Source: Pseudonocardia autotrophica
GTDB taxonomy: Bacteria > Actinomycetota > Actinomycetes > Mycobacteriales > Pseudonocardiaceae
DNA length: 64,000 bases
NCBI RefSeq assembly: GCF_003945385.1
Contig: NZ_AP018920.1
Span: 1,426,001-1,490,000, forward strand
Direction of reading: 5' to 3'
Positions 11,558-20,097 of this stretch are shown here, one piece after another (the stretch's first letter is position 1; each line of letters opens with the position of its first letter). Position numbers and translations under genes: made by a program. The notes under the pieces were generated by a model. The model ran no database searches. It worked only from the letters and a program-made list of their open reading frames with translations, and was not told where the DNA came from.

Positions 11558-13120
11558 TCAGGCGGGGTGGGTGAGCAGAGCGGCGCTGGGATCGGAGCCG
11601 GCCCAGGCGATGTAGCCGTCCGGACGGACCAGGTACGGCTCGACGTCCGGCACGGTGAGGGTGCGGACCCTGGGGATCCGTGGGGCCTCTGCGATCGCTG
11701 GGAGCTCCGGGGCCGCGGCGGGGGCTGCGGCTCGGGTCCTGTCCGGTGCCGGCGCGACCAGTACCGGGTGGCCGCCGCGCAGTGCCTCGTAGAGCCGCGT
11801 CCCGTCCGCACCGGTGACGTCGGCGGCGCGGGTGCCGACCAGCCGGTGCGCGCCGCGCGGGCGCCGGTAGCCGATGCCGATCCCGGTCAGCGTCTCGCGG
11901 ACCCGCCGCCCCAGCACCGGTAGCCCCAGTACGGTCGCCACGACCCGGTTGCGGAGCGCCCTGGCGATCCGGGGTCGCAGCATCGCGGCCCGGATCAAGC
12001 CGCCGCTGGTCCGCAGCACCATCCGGCCGACCGGGTGCCGTTCGGCGTGGTAGCTGTCGAGCAGCACCTCCGGCGCGGTCCCGGCCAGCACCGTCGCCAG
12101 CTTCCAGCCGAGGTTCGCGGCGTCCTGCAGGCCGGTGTTCATACCCTGGCCGCCGGCGGGGGAGTGCACGTGCGCGGCGTCCCCGGCCAGGAACACCCGG
12201 CCGACCCGGTACCGGTCGACCTGGCGCTCGTCGCTGTGGAACCGCGACGTCCAACGCGGGTCGCGCATGCCCCAGTCGGTGCCGAACACCGCGCGGGAGA
12301 TCCCGGCGATCTCGTCGAGGGTGACCGGCTCGGCGTCCGGGTGCTCGACGCGGCGGTCGCGGGCGATCACCCGGTACCAGCCGTCGCCGTAGGGCACCAC
12401 GAAGCAGAACCCGTCGGCGTTGCCGTCGGCGGTCAGCGCGTCGGGCGGCGGGGAGTCCATGAGCACGTCGGCGAGCACCAGCGAACGGGCCACGGCGTGG
12501 CCCGGGAAGCCGAGCCCGAGCGCCTCGCGCACCGTGCTGTGGTGGCCGTCGGTGCCGACCAGGTAGCGGGCTCGCACGGTGCCGCGCTGCGTGGCGTCGG
12601 TGGCGCCCGCGCGCAGGGTGCCGGTGGCGCCACTCTGCACGGTGCCGGTGGCGCCGGTCTGCACGGTGCCGGTGGTGCCGGACTCGGACCACGAGACGGT
12701 GACGCCGTCGTCGTCCTGGGTGATGCCGTCGACCCGGGTCCCGTGGTGCAGCCGGGCACCCGCGGCCAGCGCCCGCTCCCGGAGCAGCAGCTCCACCTGG
12801 TACTGCGGCACGACCAGCAGGAACGGGAACCGGCTGTCCAGACCGGTCAGGTCGACCGTTGTCCGCCCGAAGAGCCGGAACTCGTCCAGCCGGGTGCCGA
12901 GTGCGACCAGCCGATCGGCGAGGCCGCGGGCGTCGAGCTGTTCGAGGGTGCGGGCGTGCACGGCGAACGCCCTGGTGAGCCCGGATGCCTCGGTACGGCG
13001 TTCGAGCACGGTGACCCGGACGCCGGCTTCGGCGAGGTCGCCGGCGAGCAGCAGTCCGGTCGGTCCCGCACCGACGACGACCACGTCGGCGTCCGGTCCG
13101 GGGGTGTCGTGGCCGTTCAT
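11558..13120 (-). CDS. FAD-dependent aromatic monooxygenase (class A)
   Basis: A 520-residue flavoprotein hydroxylase. The Rossmann motif VVVVGAGPTGLLLAGDLAEAG lies near the start, the DG motif in GTDGHHSTVR, and the GD motif in FLAGDAAHVHSPAGGQGMN. A C-terminal extension is typical of the PheA/TfdB and rifampicin-monooxygenase branches. Substrates may be phenols, polyketides or antibiotics. The start is the ATG at 13120 (upstream AGAGAGGA). A 24-bp in-frame repeat is inserted before the DG motif. It is divergent from a TetR gene with shared operators, so it is probably induced by its substrate. Confidence 0.88.
   Translation of the reverse strand: MNGHDTPGPDADVVVVGAGPTGLLLAGDLAEAGVRVTVLERRTEASGLTRAFAVHARTLEQLDARGLADRLVALGTRLDEFRLFGRTTVDLTGLDSRFPFLLVVPQYQVELLLRERALAAGARLHHGTRVDGITQDDDGVTVSWSESGTTGTVQTGATGTVQSGATGTLRAGATDATQRGTVRARYLVGTDGHHSTVREALGLGFPGHAVARSLVLADVLMDSPPPDALTADGNADGFCFVVPYGDGWYRVIARDRRVEHPDAEPVTLDEIAGISRAVFGTDWGMRDPRWTSRFHSDERQVDRYRVGRVFLAGDAAHVHSPAGGQGMNTGLQDAANLGWKLATVLAGTAPEVLLDSYHAERHPVGRMVLRTSGGLIRAAMLRPRIARALRNRVVATVLGLPVLGRRVRETLTGIGIGYRRPRGAHRLVGTRAADVTGADGTRLYEALRGGHPVLVAPAPDRTRAAAPAAAPELPAIAEAPRIPRVRTLTVPDVEPYLVRPDGYIAWAGSDPSAALLTHPA
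12617..12690 (-). repeat. 24-bp in-frame minisatellite in the monooxygenase
   Basis: About three copies of an 8-residue unit (GTVQTGAT, GTVQSGAT, GTLRAGAT) sit between conserved FAD-fold blocks. Related monooxygenases normally have a short loop here, so this looks like a lineage-specific expansion. Boundaries are approximate. Confidence 0.7.
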
Positions 13121-13134
13121 CGCGGGATCCTCTC

Positions 13135-13197
13135 TGCCAACGAATGTTTGCCAACGACTGTAGGCGTTGTCGAGGTATTTGCCAACGGTCGTTGGCA
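13135..13197. promoter_or_regulatory. Operator array TGCCAACG between monooxygenase and TetR genes
   Basis: A palindrome TGCCAACG-GT-CGTTGGCA lies at 13180-13197, 12 bp before the TetR ATG. Two more TGCCAACG half-sites lie at 13135-13142 and 13149-13156 (14 bp apart), and a partial CGTTG at 13165-13169. The array spans both divergent promoters, so one regulator should control both genes. Confidence 0.7.
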
Positions 13198-13209
13198 TAC
13201 GATGGCGGC

Positions 13210-13767
13210 ATGGCCTTCACCGACCGCTCCCGGCCGGCCCGCGACGCGATCCTCGCCGCGGCCCGGCGGCGCTTCGCCGACGACGGTTACGACCGTGCCA
13301 CCGTCCGCGCGATCGCCGGTGACGCCGGCGTCGATCCGTCGATGGTGATCCGCTACTTCGGCAGCAAGCGTGAGCTGTTCACCGCGGCCGCCGAGTTCGA
13401 TCTGCGCCTGCCCGACCTGACCGCGGTACCGCGCGACGACGTCGGCCGGACCCTGGCCGCGCATCTGCTGCAGCGCTGGGGGAGCGACGACGCGCTGGCG
13501 ATCATGCTGCGCGGTGCGGTCACCGACTACGTGGCGGCCGAGCGCACCCGCGCGATCTTCGCCGGTCAGCTGCTCCCGGTGATCGCGGCGCTGACCGGTG
13601 ACCCGGCCGGTGCGGCCGAGCGGGCCGGGCTGGTCGCCACCCAGGCGCTGGGCGCGGTGCTGTGCCGCTACGTCCTGCGGCTGCCGCCGGTCGTCGCGCT
13701 GCCCGACGACGAGCTGGTCGCCTGGCTCGGGCCGACCCTGCAGCGCTACCTGCTCGGCGAGCGCTGA
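13210..13767 (+). CDS. TetR-family regulator of the flavin monooxygenase
   Basis: A 185-residue protein. The helix-turn-helix includes TVRAIAGDAGVDPSMVIRYF, followed by G-S-K-R-E-L-F, a typical TetR N-terminus with a TetR_C-type ligand domain. The start is the ATG at 13210. Divergent orientation and the shared TGCCAACG operators point to a local repressor that releases when the monooxygenase substrate is present. The ligand is unknown. Confidence 0.87.
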   Translation: MAFTDRSRPARDAILAAARRRFADDGYDRATVRAIAGDAGVDPSMVIRYFGSKRELFTAAAEFDLRLPDLTAVPRDDVGRTLAAHLLQRWGSDDALAIMLRGAVTDYVAAERTRAIFAGQLLPVIAALTGDPAGAAERAGLVATQALGAVLCRYVLRLPPVVALPDDELVAWLGPTLQRYLLGER

Positions 13768-13779
13768 GCGGGGCCGGGC

Positions 13780-14679
13780 TCAGCCCGGGCCGGGCGCGGT
13801 CCGGTCGATCGCGTCGGTGAAGTCCAGCACCCGCTCGTTCACGACGTCCGGGAACTCGCCGTTGAGCGCGTGCCCCGCGCCGTCGACGATCGCCACCCGG
13901 AGGTCGGGCAGCAGCTCGCGGGCCCGGCGAGCGGACCGCCGGGCGTCGTGCGTGCGGCTGCGCCCGCCGAGCAGCGCGAGCACCGGGACCCGCAGGCCGC
14001 GCAGCTGCTCGTCGGACGGCAGCGCGGGTGGCGGCGTCACGTTGCGGAAGCCGCCCGCGGCGGCCACGGTGAGCCGGCCGATCGGGCCGTCGAACAGCTC
14101 GTCGCCGGTGCCGACGATCCAGCGCAGCGCACGCCGCCGCAGCGGCTCCGGGAGCCCGGGAATCGTGAGCAGCCCGGCGACGACCAGCCCCGGCCGGATC
14201 CGGCCGAGCACCTGGGTCGGCTCGATCAGCGACAGCGACGCGGCGCGTTCCGGTGCACGCAACGCGACCTGCGTCGCGAGCCAGGCGCCGACCGACTGTC
14301 CGACCAGGTGCGCCGGGCCGGTATCGAGCGTGCCGAGCAGCTCCCCGAGCCAGGACGCCTGGTCGTCGGCGGTGCGGATCGGGCGGTCCTGGCGGGACGG
14401 GCCCGCATCGCCGAGTGGTTCCACGGCGTACACGGTGCGCCGCAGCGTCCAGGCAGCCAGGTTCGGCAGCCACAGCGCGGTGGTGCCGCCACGGCCGGGC
14501 AGCAGCACCAGCGGCGGCCCGGTGGCGGTGCCGAACCGGTACACCCGCACCGTGCCGAACGCGGTGGGCACGTCGTCGGTACCCGCCGGCGGTGGGAGCA
14601 GCGCCATCGCGGTGTCGTAGAGCGCGTGGAACCGTGACTCGGCCTCCGCGTCGGTGAATCGGCCCAGCTGGGTGCTCAT
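13780..14679 (-). CDS. Alpha/beta-hydrolase
   Basis: A 299-residue hydrolase. The nucleophile elbow is G-Q-S-V-G (GQSVGAWLAT), an oxyanion-type PGRGG lies earlier, and the catalytic histidine is in DGAGHALNGEFP. The start is the ATG at 14679. It is convergent with the TetR gene, with a 12-bp gap. It could act on esters made by the nearby monooxygenase, but it is not in that operon. Substrate unknown. Confidence 0.82.
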   Translation of the reverse strand: MSTQLGRFTDAEAESRFHALYDTAMALLPPPAGTDDVPTAFGTVRVYRFGTATGPPLVLLPGRGGTTALWLPNLAAWTLRRTVYAVEPLGDAGPSRQDRPIRTADDQASWLGELLGTLDTGPAHLVGQSVGAWLATQVALRAPERAASLSLIEPTQVLGRIRPGLVVAGLLTIPGLPEPLRRRALRWIVGTGDELFDGPIGRLTVAAAGGFRNVTPPPALPSDEQLRGLRVPVLALLGGRSRTHDARRSARRARELLPDLRVAIVDGAGHALNGEFPDVVNERVLDFTDAIDRTAPGPG

Positions 14680-14736
14680 GGGGGCAGCGTGCACCGCCGC
14701 ACGCCCGGTGTGCATGTGCCGGAGGTCATGACCGCC

Positions 14737-16815
14737 TCAGGCGCCGCGCAGCCTGCGCAGCGCGCCCTGCACCTTCTCCCCGTCGGTCGTCTCCCAGAAC
14801 GGTGGCAGCGACGCCCGCAGGAACCCGCCGTAGCGGGCGGTGGCGATCCGCGGATCGAGGATCGCGACCACGCCCCGGTCGTCGGTGGAACGCAGCAGCC
14901 GCCCCGCGCCCTGGGCGAGCAGCAGCGCCGCGTGCGTCGCCGAGACGGACAGGAAGCCGTTGCCGCCGCGCGAGTCGGTGGCCTTCTGCCGGGCCGCGAC
15001 CAGCGGATCGTCCGGGCGTGGGAACGGGATCCGGTCGATGATCACCAGCGACAGCGACGGGCCCGGCACGTCCACCCCCTGCCACAGCGACAGGGTGCCG
15101 AACAGCGAGGTCTCCTCGTCTTCGGCGAACCGCTTGACCAGCAGCATCGTCGAGTCGTCGCCCTGGCAGAGCAGCGGGGTGTCGAGCTTGGGGCGCAACG
15201 CCTCGGTCGCCTGCTTGGCCGCCCGGGTCGAGGAGAACAGGCCCAGGGTGCGGCCGCCCGCGGCGCGGACCAGCGCCTCGATCTCGTCGAGGGTCTGCGG
15301 TGCGAGACCGTCGCGACCGGGGGAGGGAAGCCGCCGGGCGAGGTAGAGGATCCCGGAGCTGCCGTGCGCGAACGGGGAACCGACGTCGAGACCGGTCCAG
15401 CGCGGGGCCTCCGGATCCTGGACCGGGCCGTGCCCCTCCTCGGTGGTCGGCGGGGTGTCGCCGCGCTCCTTCGGCTGCGACGCCGGGAGGCCCCACTGCC
15501 GGGCGAGCGCGTCGAACGAACCGCCCAGCGCGAGGGTCGCCGAGGTCAGCACGGTGGTGCGGGCGTTGAACAGGCGCTCGCGCAGCAGCCCGCCGACCGA
15601 CAGCGGCGCAACCCGCAGCACCTTGTACCGGCTGCCGTCGGGCCCCTGCTCGCCCAGCCAGACCACGTCGCGGCGCTTGGCCGGATCGGTCTCCTTGAAG
15701 GTGTCGACCAGCCGCACCGCGGTGTCGGAGACCTCGTCGAGCAGCGCCAGCGCGAGCTTGCGGGCGGCGGCACCCTCGGGATCGGCGTCGTCGCCGCGGC
15801 GGTTCCCGCCGAGCGACTGCCGGCAGCCGGCCGCGGCCGAGAGGATCGCGTTGAGCGCGCCCGCGGCGGCCGTCGGCAGCGACTCCCAGCGGGCCGGCGG
15901 CTGGTCCTCCAGTACCGCGCCGAGGCCCTCGCCCGCCTCGGCGAGCCGGTCGGCCTGCTCCTGGTCGACGAGCTTGCCGCAGCGCCGCGCGGCCGCGGCG
16001 ACCGTGCCGGCCGTCAGCTCGGCGGTGGCCGCGCCGGTGACCCGGTCGACCAGCTCGTGCGCCTCGTCGACGATCACCACGTCGTGCTCGGGCAGCACCT
16101 GCGCCTCGCCCATCGCGTCGATCGCGAGCAGTGCGTGGTTGGTGACGACGATGTCGGCCCGCCCCGCCTCGGCGCGCGCCTTCTCGGCGAAGCAGTCCTC
16201 GCCGACCGGACAGCGGCTGGCGCCCAGGCACTCGCGGGCGGTGACCGAGACCTGCCGCCACGCCGGGTCCGGCACACCGGGGACCAGCTCGTCGCGGTCA
16301 CCGGTCTGCGTGTCGGAGGCCCAGTCGTGCAGCCGCTTGACGTTGCGGCCCAGCGCGGAGATCGCGAACGCGTCGAACAGCTGGGCCTCGGGGTCCTCGT
16401 CCTCTCCCATGTCGCCGTGCAGCTTGTTCAGGCACAGGTAGTTGCGGCGGCCCTTGAGGATCGCGAACGTCGGCTCCCGGCCCAGCACCTTCTTCAGGCT
16501 CTTCGCGACCCGTGGCAGGTCCCGGTCGACCAGCTGGCGCTGCAGCGCGATCGTCGCGGTGGACACGACGACCGTGGTGTCCCGTGCCATCGCGTGCCGG
16601 ATCGCCGGGACCAGGTAGGCCAGCGACTTCCCGGTGCCGGTGCCGGCCTGCACGGCCAGGTGCTCGCCGGAGGACAGCGCGCGGCGCACCGCGTCGGCCA
16701 TCCGGTCCTGCCCCTCGCGGCGGGAACCGCCGACCGAGGACACGGCCGCTTCCAGCAGCTCGTGCACACCGGGCAGATCGCGGGTCGCCACGGGAACGGA
16801 CACGGGAGCGGGCAC
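14737..16815 (-). CDS. dinG: DinG-family ATP-dependent DNA helicase (XPD-like, Fe-S)
   Basis: A 692-residue superfamily-2 helicase. Walker A is GTGTGKS at 58-64 and the DEAH box is at 250-253. Four cysteines at about 128, 196, 202 and 208 match the 4Fe-4S insert of DinG/XPD helicases, so the strand-separating Fe-S domain should be intact. It should unwind damaged or R-loop DNA. GTG start at 16815. It is divergent from the thioesterase gene across 135 bp. Confidence 0.9.
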   Translation of the reverse strand: MPAPVSVPVATRDLPGVHELLEAAVSSVGGSRREGQDRMADAVRRALSSGEHLAVQAGTGTGKSLAYLVPAIRHAMARDTTVVVSTATIALQRQLVDRDLPRVAKSLKKVLGREPTFAILKGRRNYLCLNKLHGDMGEDEDPEAQLFDAFAISALGRNVKRLHDWASDTQTGDRDELVPGVPDPAWRQVSVTARECLGASRCPVGEDCFAEKARAEAGRADIVVTNHALLAIDAMGEAQVLPEHDVVIVDEAHELVDRVTGAATAELTAGTVAAAARRCGKLVDQEQADRLAEAGEGLGAVLEDQPPARWESLPTAAAGALNAILSAAAGCRQSLGGNRRGDDADPEGAAARKLALALLDEVSDTAVRLVDTFKETDPAKRRDVVWLGEQGPDGSRYKVLRVAPLSVGGLLRERLFNARTTVLTSATLALGGSFDALARQWGLPASQPKERGDTPPTTEEGHGPVQDPEAPRWTGLDVGSPFAHGSSGILYLARRLPSPGRDGLAPQTLDEIEALVRAAGGRTLGLFSSTRAAKQATEALRPKLDTPLLCQGDDSTMLLVKRFAEDEETSLFGTLSLWQGVDVPGPSLSLVIIDRIPFPRPDDPLVAARQKATDSRGGNGFLSVSATHAALLLAQGAGRLLRSTDDRGVVAILDPRIATARYGGFLRASLPPFWETTDGEKVQGALRRLRGA

Positions 16816-16950
16816 GGTCCGAGGCTACCGAGGCCCACCGACACCTCGGGCCCCGACGGGACCCGACACCCGGTACGCGCCGTGACAGCACGGTGCACCA
16901 CGTGTGATATCGGACGGCCGGTGGTCGGTGAGCGGCGACACAGCGTCACG

Positions 16951-17850
16951 ATGGTGGGTGTGACCGCTTCCTTGTCCTCACAGAGCAATGTCGAGCCCGC
17001 AGCGTTCCCGGTGCTGATCGAGCACGAGGCCCGCTACGCCGATCTCGACCCGAGCCGCCGGATCGGCCGGGACGCACTGGTGCGCTGGTTCGAGGACGCC
17101 CGGGTCGCCGTCGAGCGCGAGACCTTCGGCGCCGATCTCGTCGCACGCCTGCAGTCGCGGGTGCGGCTGCTGCTCGCCGCGGTCCGGGTGGAGGTGCTGG
17201 CCCCGCTGACCGTCGCCGGCTCGTACCGGATCGGGATCGGTGTCAGCCAGGTCGGGACCACCTCGTTCACCTACCGCTACGCGGTGTTCGCCGGCGACGA
17301 TCTGGTCGCGACCGGCGAGTCCACCTCGGTGCACACCGACGGCGAGCGGCCCGCCCCGCTGACCGACGAGGTCCGCGCCTCGCTGGAGCCGCTGCGGATC
17401 GGCGTCCCCGCCTCCGGCCGCCCCGAGCGCGGCGAGGCCCGGCTGGTGCGGGAGAACTACCCGTTCCGCTGGGACGCCCGGGTCCGGTTCACCGATCTCG
17501 ACACCAACCGGCACGTCAACAACGTCGCGCTGGCCGCCTGGTACCTCGACGGCCTGGCCGAGCTGCACGCCGACGTCCTCGGCTACCCGGTGGGCGGGCC
17601 GCTGGACGGGCTGTCCCCGTCGACACTGTCCGTGCAGTACCTCGACGAGGTCCACTACCCGGGCATCTACCAGCTGCGGGTCGGCGTCGAGGACATCGGC
17701 GAGGACACCGTGCGCTACGTCTGCGGGCTGTTCGACGAGCGCCGCTGCATCGGGTTCGCCGAGGCGGAGGGCTTCCACCACGCCCCCGGCGAGGGCGGCG
17801 ACCCGGTCCGGCTGGCCGAGGCGCTCGCCCCGTTCCGGTTCAAGGCCTGA
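16951..17850 (+). CDS. Acyl-CoA thioesterase with two hotdog domains
   Basis: A 299-residue protein with two 4HBT-like halves. The first opens with [16 protein letters not shown] and the second with [15 protein letters not shown], both showing the D-x-D/N-x-x-R-H pattern of 4HBT enzymes. It would hydrolyse a fatty or aryl acyl-CoA. The ATG at 16951 was chosen; the GTG at 16960 is also possible. It stands alone, with a strong hairpin after the stop. Confidence 0.8.
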   Translation: MVGVTASLSSQSNVEPAAFPVLIEHEARYADLDPSRRIGRDALVRWFEDARVAVERETFGADLVARLQSRVRLLLAAVRVEVLAPLTVAGSYRIGIGVSQVGTTSFTYRYAVFAGDDLVATGESTSVHTDGERPAPLTDEVRASLEPLRIGVPASGRPERGEARLVRENYPFRWDARVRFTDLDTNRHVNNVALAAWYLDGLAELHADVLGYPVGGPLDGLSPSTLSVQYLDEVHYPGIYQLRVGVEDIGEDTVRYVCGLFDERRCIGFAEAEGFHHAPGEGGDPVRLAEALAPFRFKA

Positions 17851-17873
17851 CCGACCGACCATGATCCGTGTTT

Positions 17874-17912
17874 CGGGAGCGCCGGGTGCCGGTACCCGCA
17901 CCGGCGCTCCCG
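17874..17912. terminator. Hairpin terminator between convergent genes
   Basis: Arms CGGGAGCGCCGG(G)TGC and GCACCGGCGCTCCCG pair with a single G bulge and a short loop. It lies between the thioesterase (+) and the GntR gene (-). Confidence 0.75.
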
Positions 17913-17937
17913 AGACGGGGATCGTGCTCGACCGGGA

Positions 17938-18630
17938 TCAGAGCACCTCGCGCACGGCGTTCTCGAAGCCGAGCACGTGCTCCAGGGAGATCCGCTCGGC
18001 GCGCACCGGATCGCCGTCGGCGATGGCGTGCAGCAGCGCGCTGTGCTCGTCGATGTGCCGGGCCACGTGGTTCATCCGGTCGATGAACATGCAGTGGATC
18101 CGGGTCGCGAGGTTCGCGTGCAGCGTGAGGGACGCCTCCAGGTACGGATTGCCCGCGGCACGGTAGACCGACCGGTGCACGCCGACGTCCCACCGCATCA
18201 GCTCGCGACGGTCCATCCGCGCGGTGTCCAGCCGCCGGATCCGTTCGGCGAGGGCGGCCAGCTCCGCCTTCCGTGTGCCCGGTGCGACGGTCGCCGCCCG
18301 CCGCGCCGCCAGCGGCTCCAGCGCGGTGCGGACCTCGCACACGTGCCGCAGGTCCGAGATGTCCACGGCGGTCGCGAAGGTCCCGCGCCGGGGGTAGGAG
18401 ACGACCAGGCGCTCGGCCCGCAGCCGGGTGAGCGCCTCGCGGACCGGGGTGCGGCCCAGGCCGATCCGGGCCGAGACCTCGTCGTCGTCGATCGGCGAGA
18501 GCGGCGGGATGTCCAGCATGATCAGCCGGTCCCGCAGGGCGAGGTAGGCCCGGTCGGCGAGTGAGACCGGGATGTCGAAGTCCGGGGTCGGGGTGTCGGA
18601 GCCCGGTGGGGCGTTGCGCACGGCGGTCAT
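17938..18630 (-). CDS. GntR/FCD-family regulator 1 of the methylglycine island
   Basis: A 230-residue FadR-subfamily regulator. The winged helix carries [17 protein letters not shown] and [13 protein letters not shown], and an all-helical FCD domain follows with the usual metal/ligand histidines ([22 protein letters not shown]). It begins 10 bp after sdaA on the same strand, so it shares that promoter and its operator. It is clearly paralogous to the second GntR protein at 34080-34745. Probable ligands are glycine, serine or a methylated glycine. Repressor or activator role is not determinable here. Confidence 0.88.
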   Translation of the reverse strand: MTAVRNAPPGSDTPTPDFDIPVSLADRAYLALRDRLIMLDIPPLSPIDDDEVSARIGLGRTPVREALTRLRAERLVVSYPRRGTFATAVDISDLRHVCEVRTALEPLAARRAATVAPGTRKAELAALAERIRRLDTARMDRRELMRWDVGVHRSVYRAAGNPYLEASLTLHANLATRIHCMFIDRMNHVARHIDEHSALLHAIADGDPVRAERISLEHVLGFENAVREVL

Positions 18631-18639
18631 CCGGACGAC

Positions 18640-20013
18640 TCAGCACTCCACGACGTTGAGCGCGAGACCGCCGCGGGAGGTCTCCTTGTACTTGTCCTTC
18701 ATGTCGGCCCCGGTCTGGCGCATCGTGGTGATCGCCTTGTCCAGGGACACGTGGTGCATGCCGTCGCCGTGCCGCGCCATCCGGGCCGCGGTGATCGCCT
18801 TGACCGAGGCCACCGCGTTGCGCTCGATGCACGGGATCTGGACCAGGCCGCCGACCGGGTCGCAGGTGAGGCCGAGATTGTGCTCGATGCCGATCTCGGC
18901 GGCGTTCTCCACCTGCTCCGGGCTGGCACCGATGACCTCGGCGAGCCCGGCCGCCGCCATCGCGCAGGCCGAACCGACCTCACCCTGGCAGCCGACCTCG
19001 GCGCCGGAGATCGAGGCGTTCTCCTTGAACAGCACACCGACCGCGGCGGCGGTGAGCAGGAAGCGGACGACGGCGTCGTCGTCGAACCCGGGCAGGAACC
19101 GCGCGGCGTAGTGCAACACGGCGGGCACGATCCCGGCGGCGCCGTTGGTCGGCGCGGTGACGACCCGGCCGCCGGCCGCGTTCTCCTCGTTCACCGCCAG
19201 CGCGTAGAGCGTCACCCACTCCATGGCGTGCAGCGCGTCGGGCTCGCCGGTCGCCGCCTCCAGATGCCGGCGCAGCGCGGCGGCGCGCCGCCGCACCCGC
19301 AGGCCGCCGGGCAGGGTGCCACCGGTGGTGCTGCCCCGCTCCACGCACTCGCGCATGACCGACCAGATGTGCAGGAGCCCGGCCCGGACCTCGCTCTCGG
19401 TGCGCCACGACAGCTCGTTGGCCAGCATCAGCTGCGAGATCGACAGCCCGTGTGCGCGGGTCAGCGCCAGCAGCCCGTCGCCGGTGGTGAACGGGTAGGC
19501 GACCGGGGTGGTGTCCGGGACCAGCGCGGGCCCACCGACCGCGTCGGAGTCGAGGACGAACCCACCGCCGACCGAGTAGTACTCGCGACGTTCGAGGACC
19601 GCGCCGTGCGCGTCGTAGGCGTGCAGCACCATGCCGTTGGAGTGGAAGTCCAGCCGCCGCCTGCGGTGCAGCACGACGTCGTCGTCGATCGTGAAGGCGA
19701 TCTCGTGGGAGCCGCCGAGCCGGATCCGGCCCTCGCTCCGTACCGCCTCGACCAGCGGGCCTGCCTGCACCGGGTCGACGAGCTGCGGTTCGTGCCCCGC
19801 GAGGCCGAGCACCACGGCGGCGACGCTGCCGTGCCCGTGCCCGGTCGCGCCCAGCGAGCCGAACAGCTCCACCCGTACCGACGCGGTCCGGGGCAGCAGC
19901 GCGGAGTCGTCCAGCCGGGTGACGAACAGGTGGGCGGCCCGCATCGGCCCGACGGTGTGCGAGCTCGACGGCCCGATGCCGACCGTGAACATGTCGAAGA
20001 CGGAGAGGGTCAC
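18640..20013 (-). CDS. sdaA: L-serine ammonia-lyase (iron-sulfur, single chain)
   Basis: A 457-residue fused alpha/beta L-serine dehydratase turning serine into pyruvate and ammonia. The N-terminus [20 protein letters not shown] is diagnostic. Cysteines in [16 protein letters not shown] and [12 protein letters not shown] fit the 4Fe-4S ligands. The start is the GTG at 20013, set by a GGGAG 5 bases upstream and by alignment of the family N-terminus. It is the last step of betaine-to-pyruvate catabolism in this island and leads the sdaA-gntR operon. Fe-S dependence makes it oxygen-sensitive. Confidence 0.95.
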   Translation of the reverse strand: MTLSVFDMFTVGIGPSSSHTVGPMRAAHLFVTRLDDSALLPRTASVRVELFGSLGATGHGHGSVAAVVLGLAGHEPQLVDPVQAGPLVEAVRSEGRIRLGGSHEIAFTIDDDVVLHRRRRLDFHSNGMVLHAYDAHGAVLERREYYSVGGGFVLDSDAVGGPALVPDTTPVAYPFTTGDGLLALTRAHGLSISQLMLANELSWRTESEVRAGLLHIWSVMRECVERGSTTGGTLPGGLRVRRRAAALRRHLEAATGEPDALHAMEWVTLYALAVNEENAAGGRVVTAPTNGAAGIVPAVLHYAARFLPGFDDDAVVRFLLTAAAVGVLFKENASISGAEVGCQGEVGSACAMAAAGLAEVIGASPEQVENAAEIGIEHNLGLTCDPVGGLVQIPCIERNAVASVKAITAARMARHGDGMHHVSLDKAITTMRQTGADMKDKYKETSRGGLALNVVEC

Positions 20014-20052
20014 GAGGGCTCCCGACGCCGGTTGCCACTGAACATGCACAGA

Positions 20053-20081
20053 ATCGTAGATTGATATATCAATTGTGCCAA
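20053..20081 (-). promoter_or_regulatory. sdaA promoter with operator filling the spacer
   Basis: Reading leftward, -35 TTGGCA (20081-20076) and -10 TACGAT (20058-20053) are separated by exactly 17 bp, and that spacer holds the perfect 14-bp palindrome ATTGATATATCAAT (20060-20073). Regulator bound here would cover the core promoter. It lies 40 bp before the sdaA start. Confidence 0.65.
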
Positions 20082-20097
20082 GAGGGAGTTCCGCGGG

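Noticed and set aside
14689..16950. Long N-terminal extension of the thioesterase frame
   Set aside because: It lies opposite dinG and lacks domains; the ATG at 16951 fits the two-hotdog protein.
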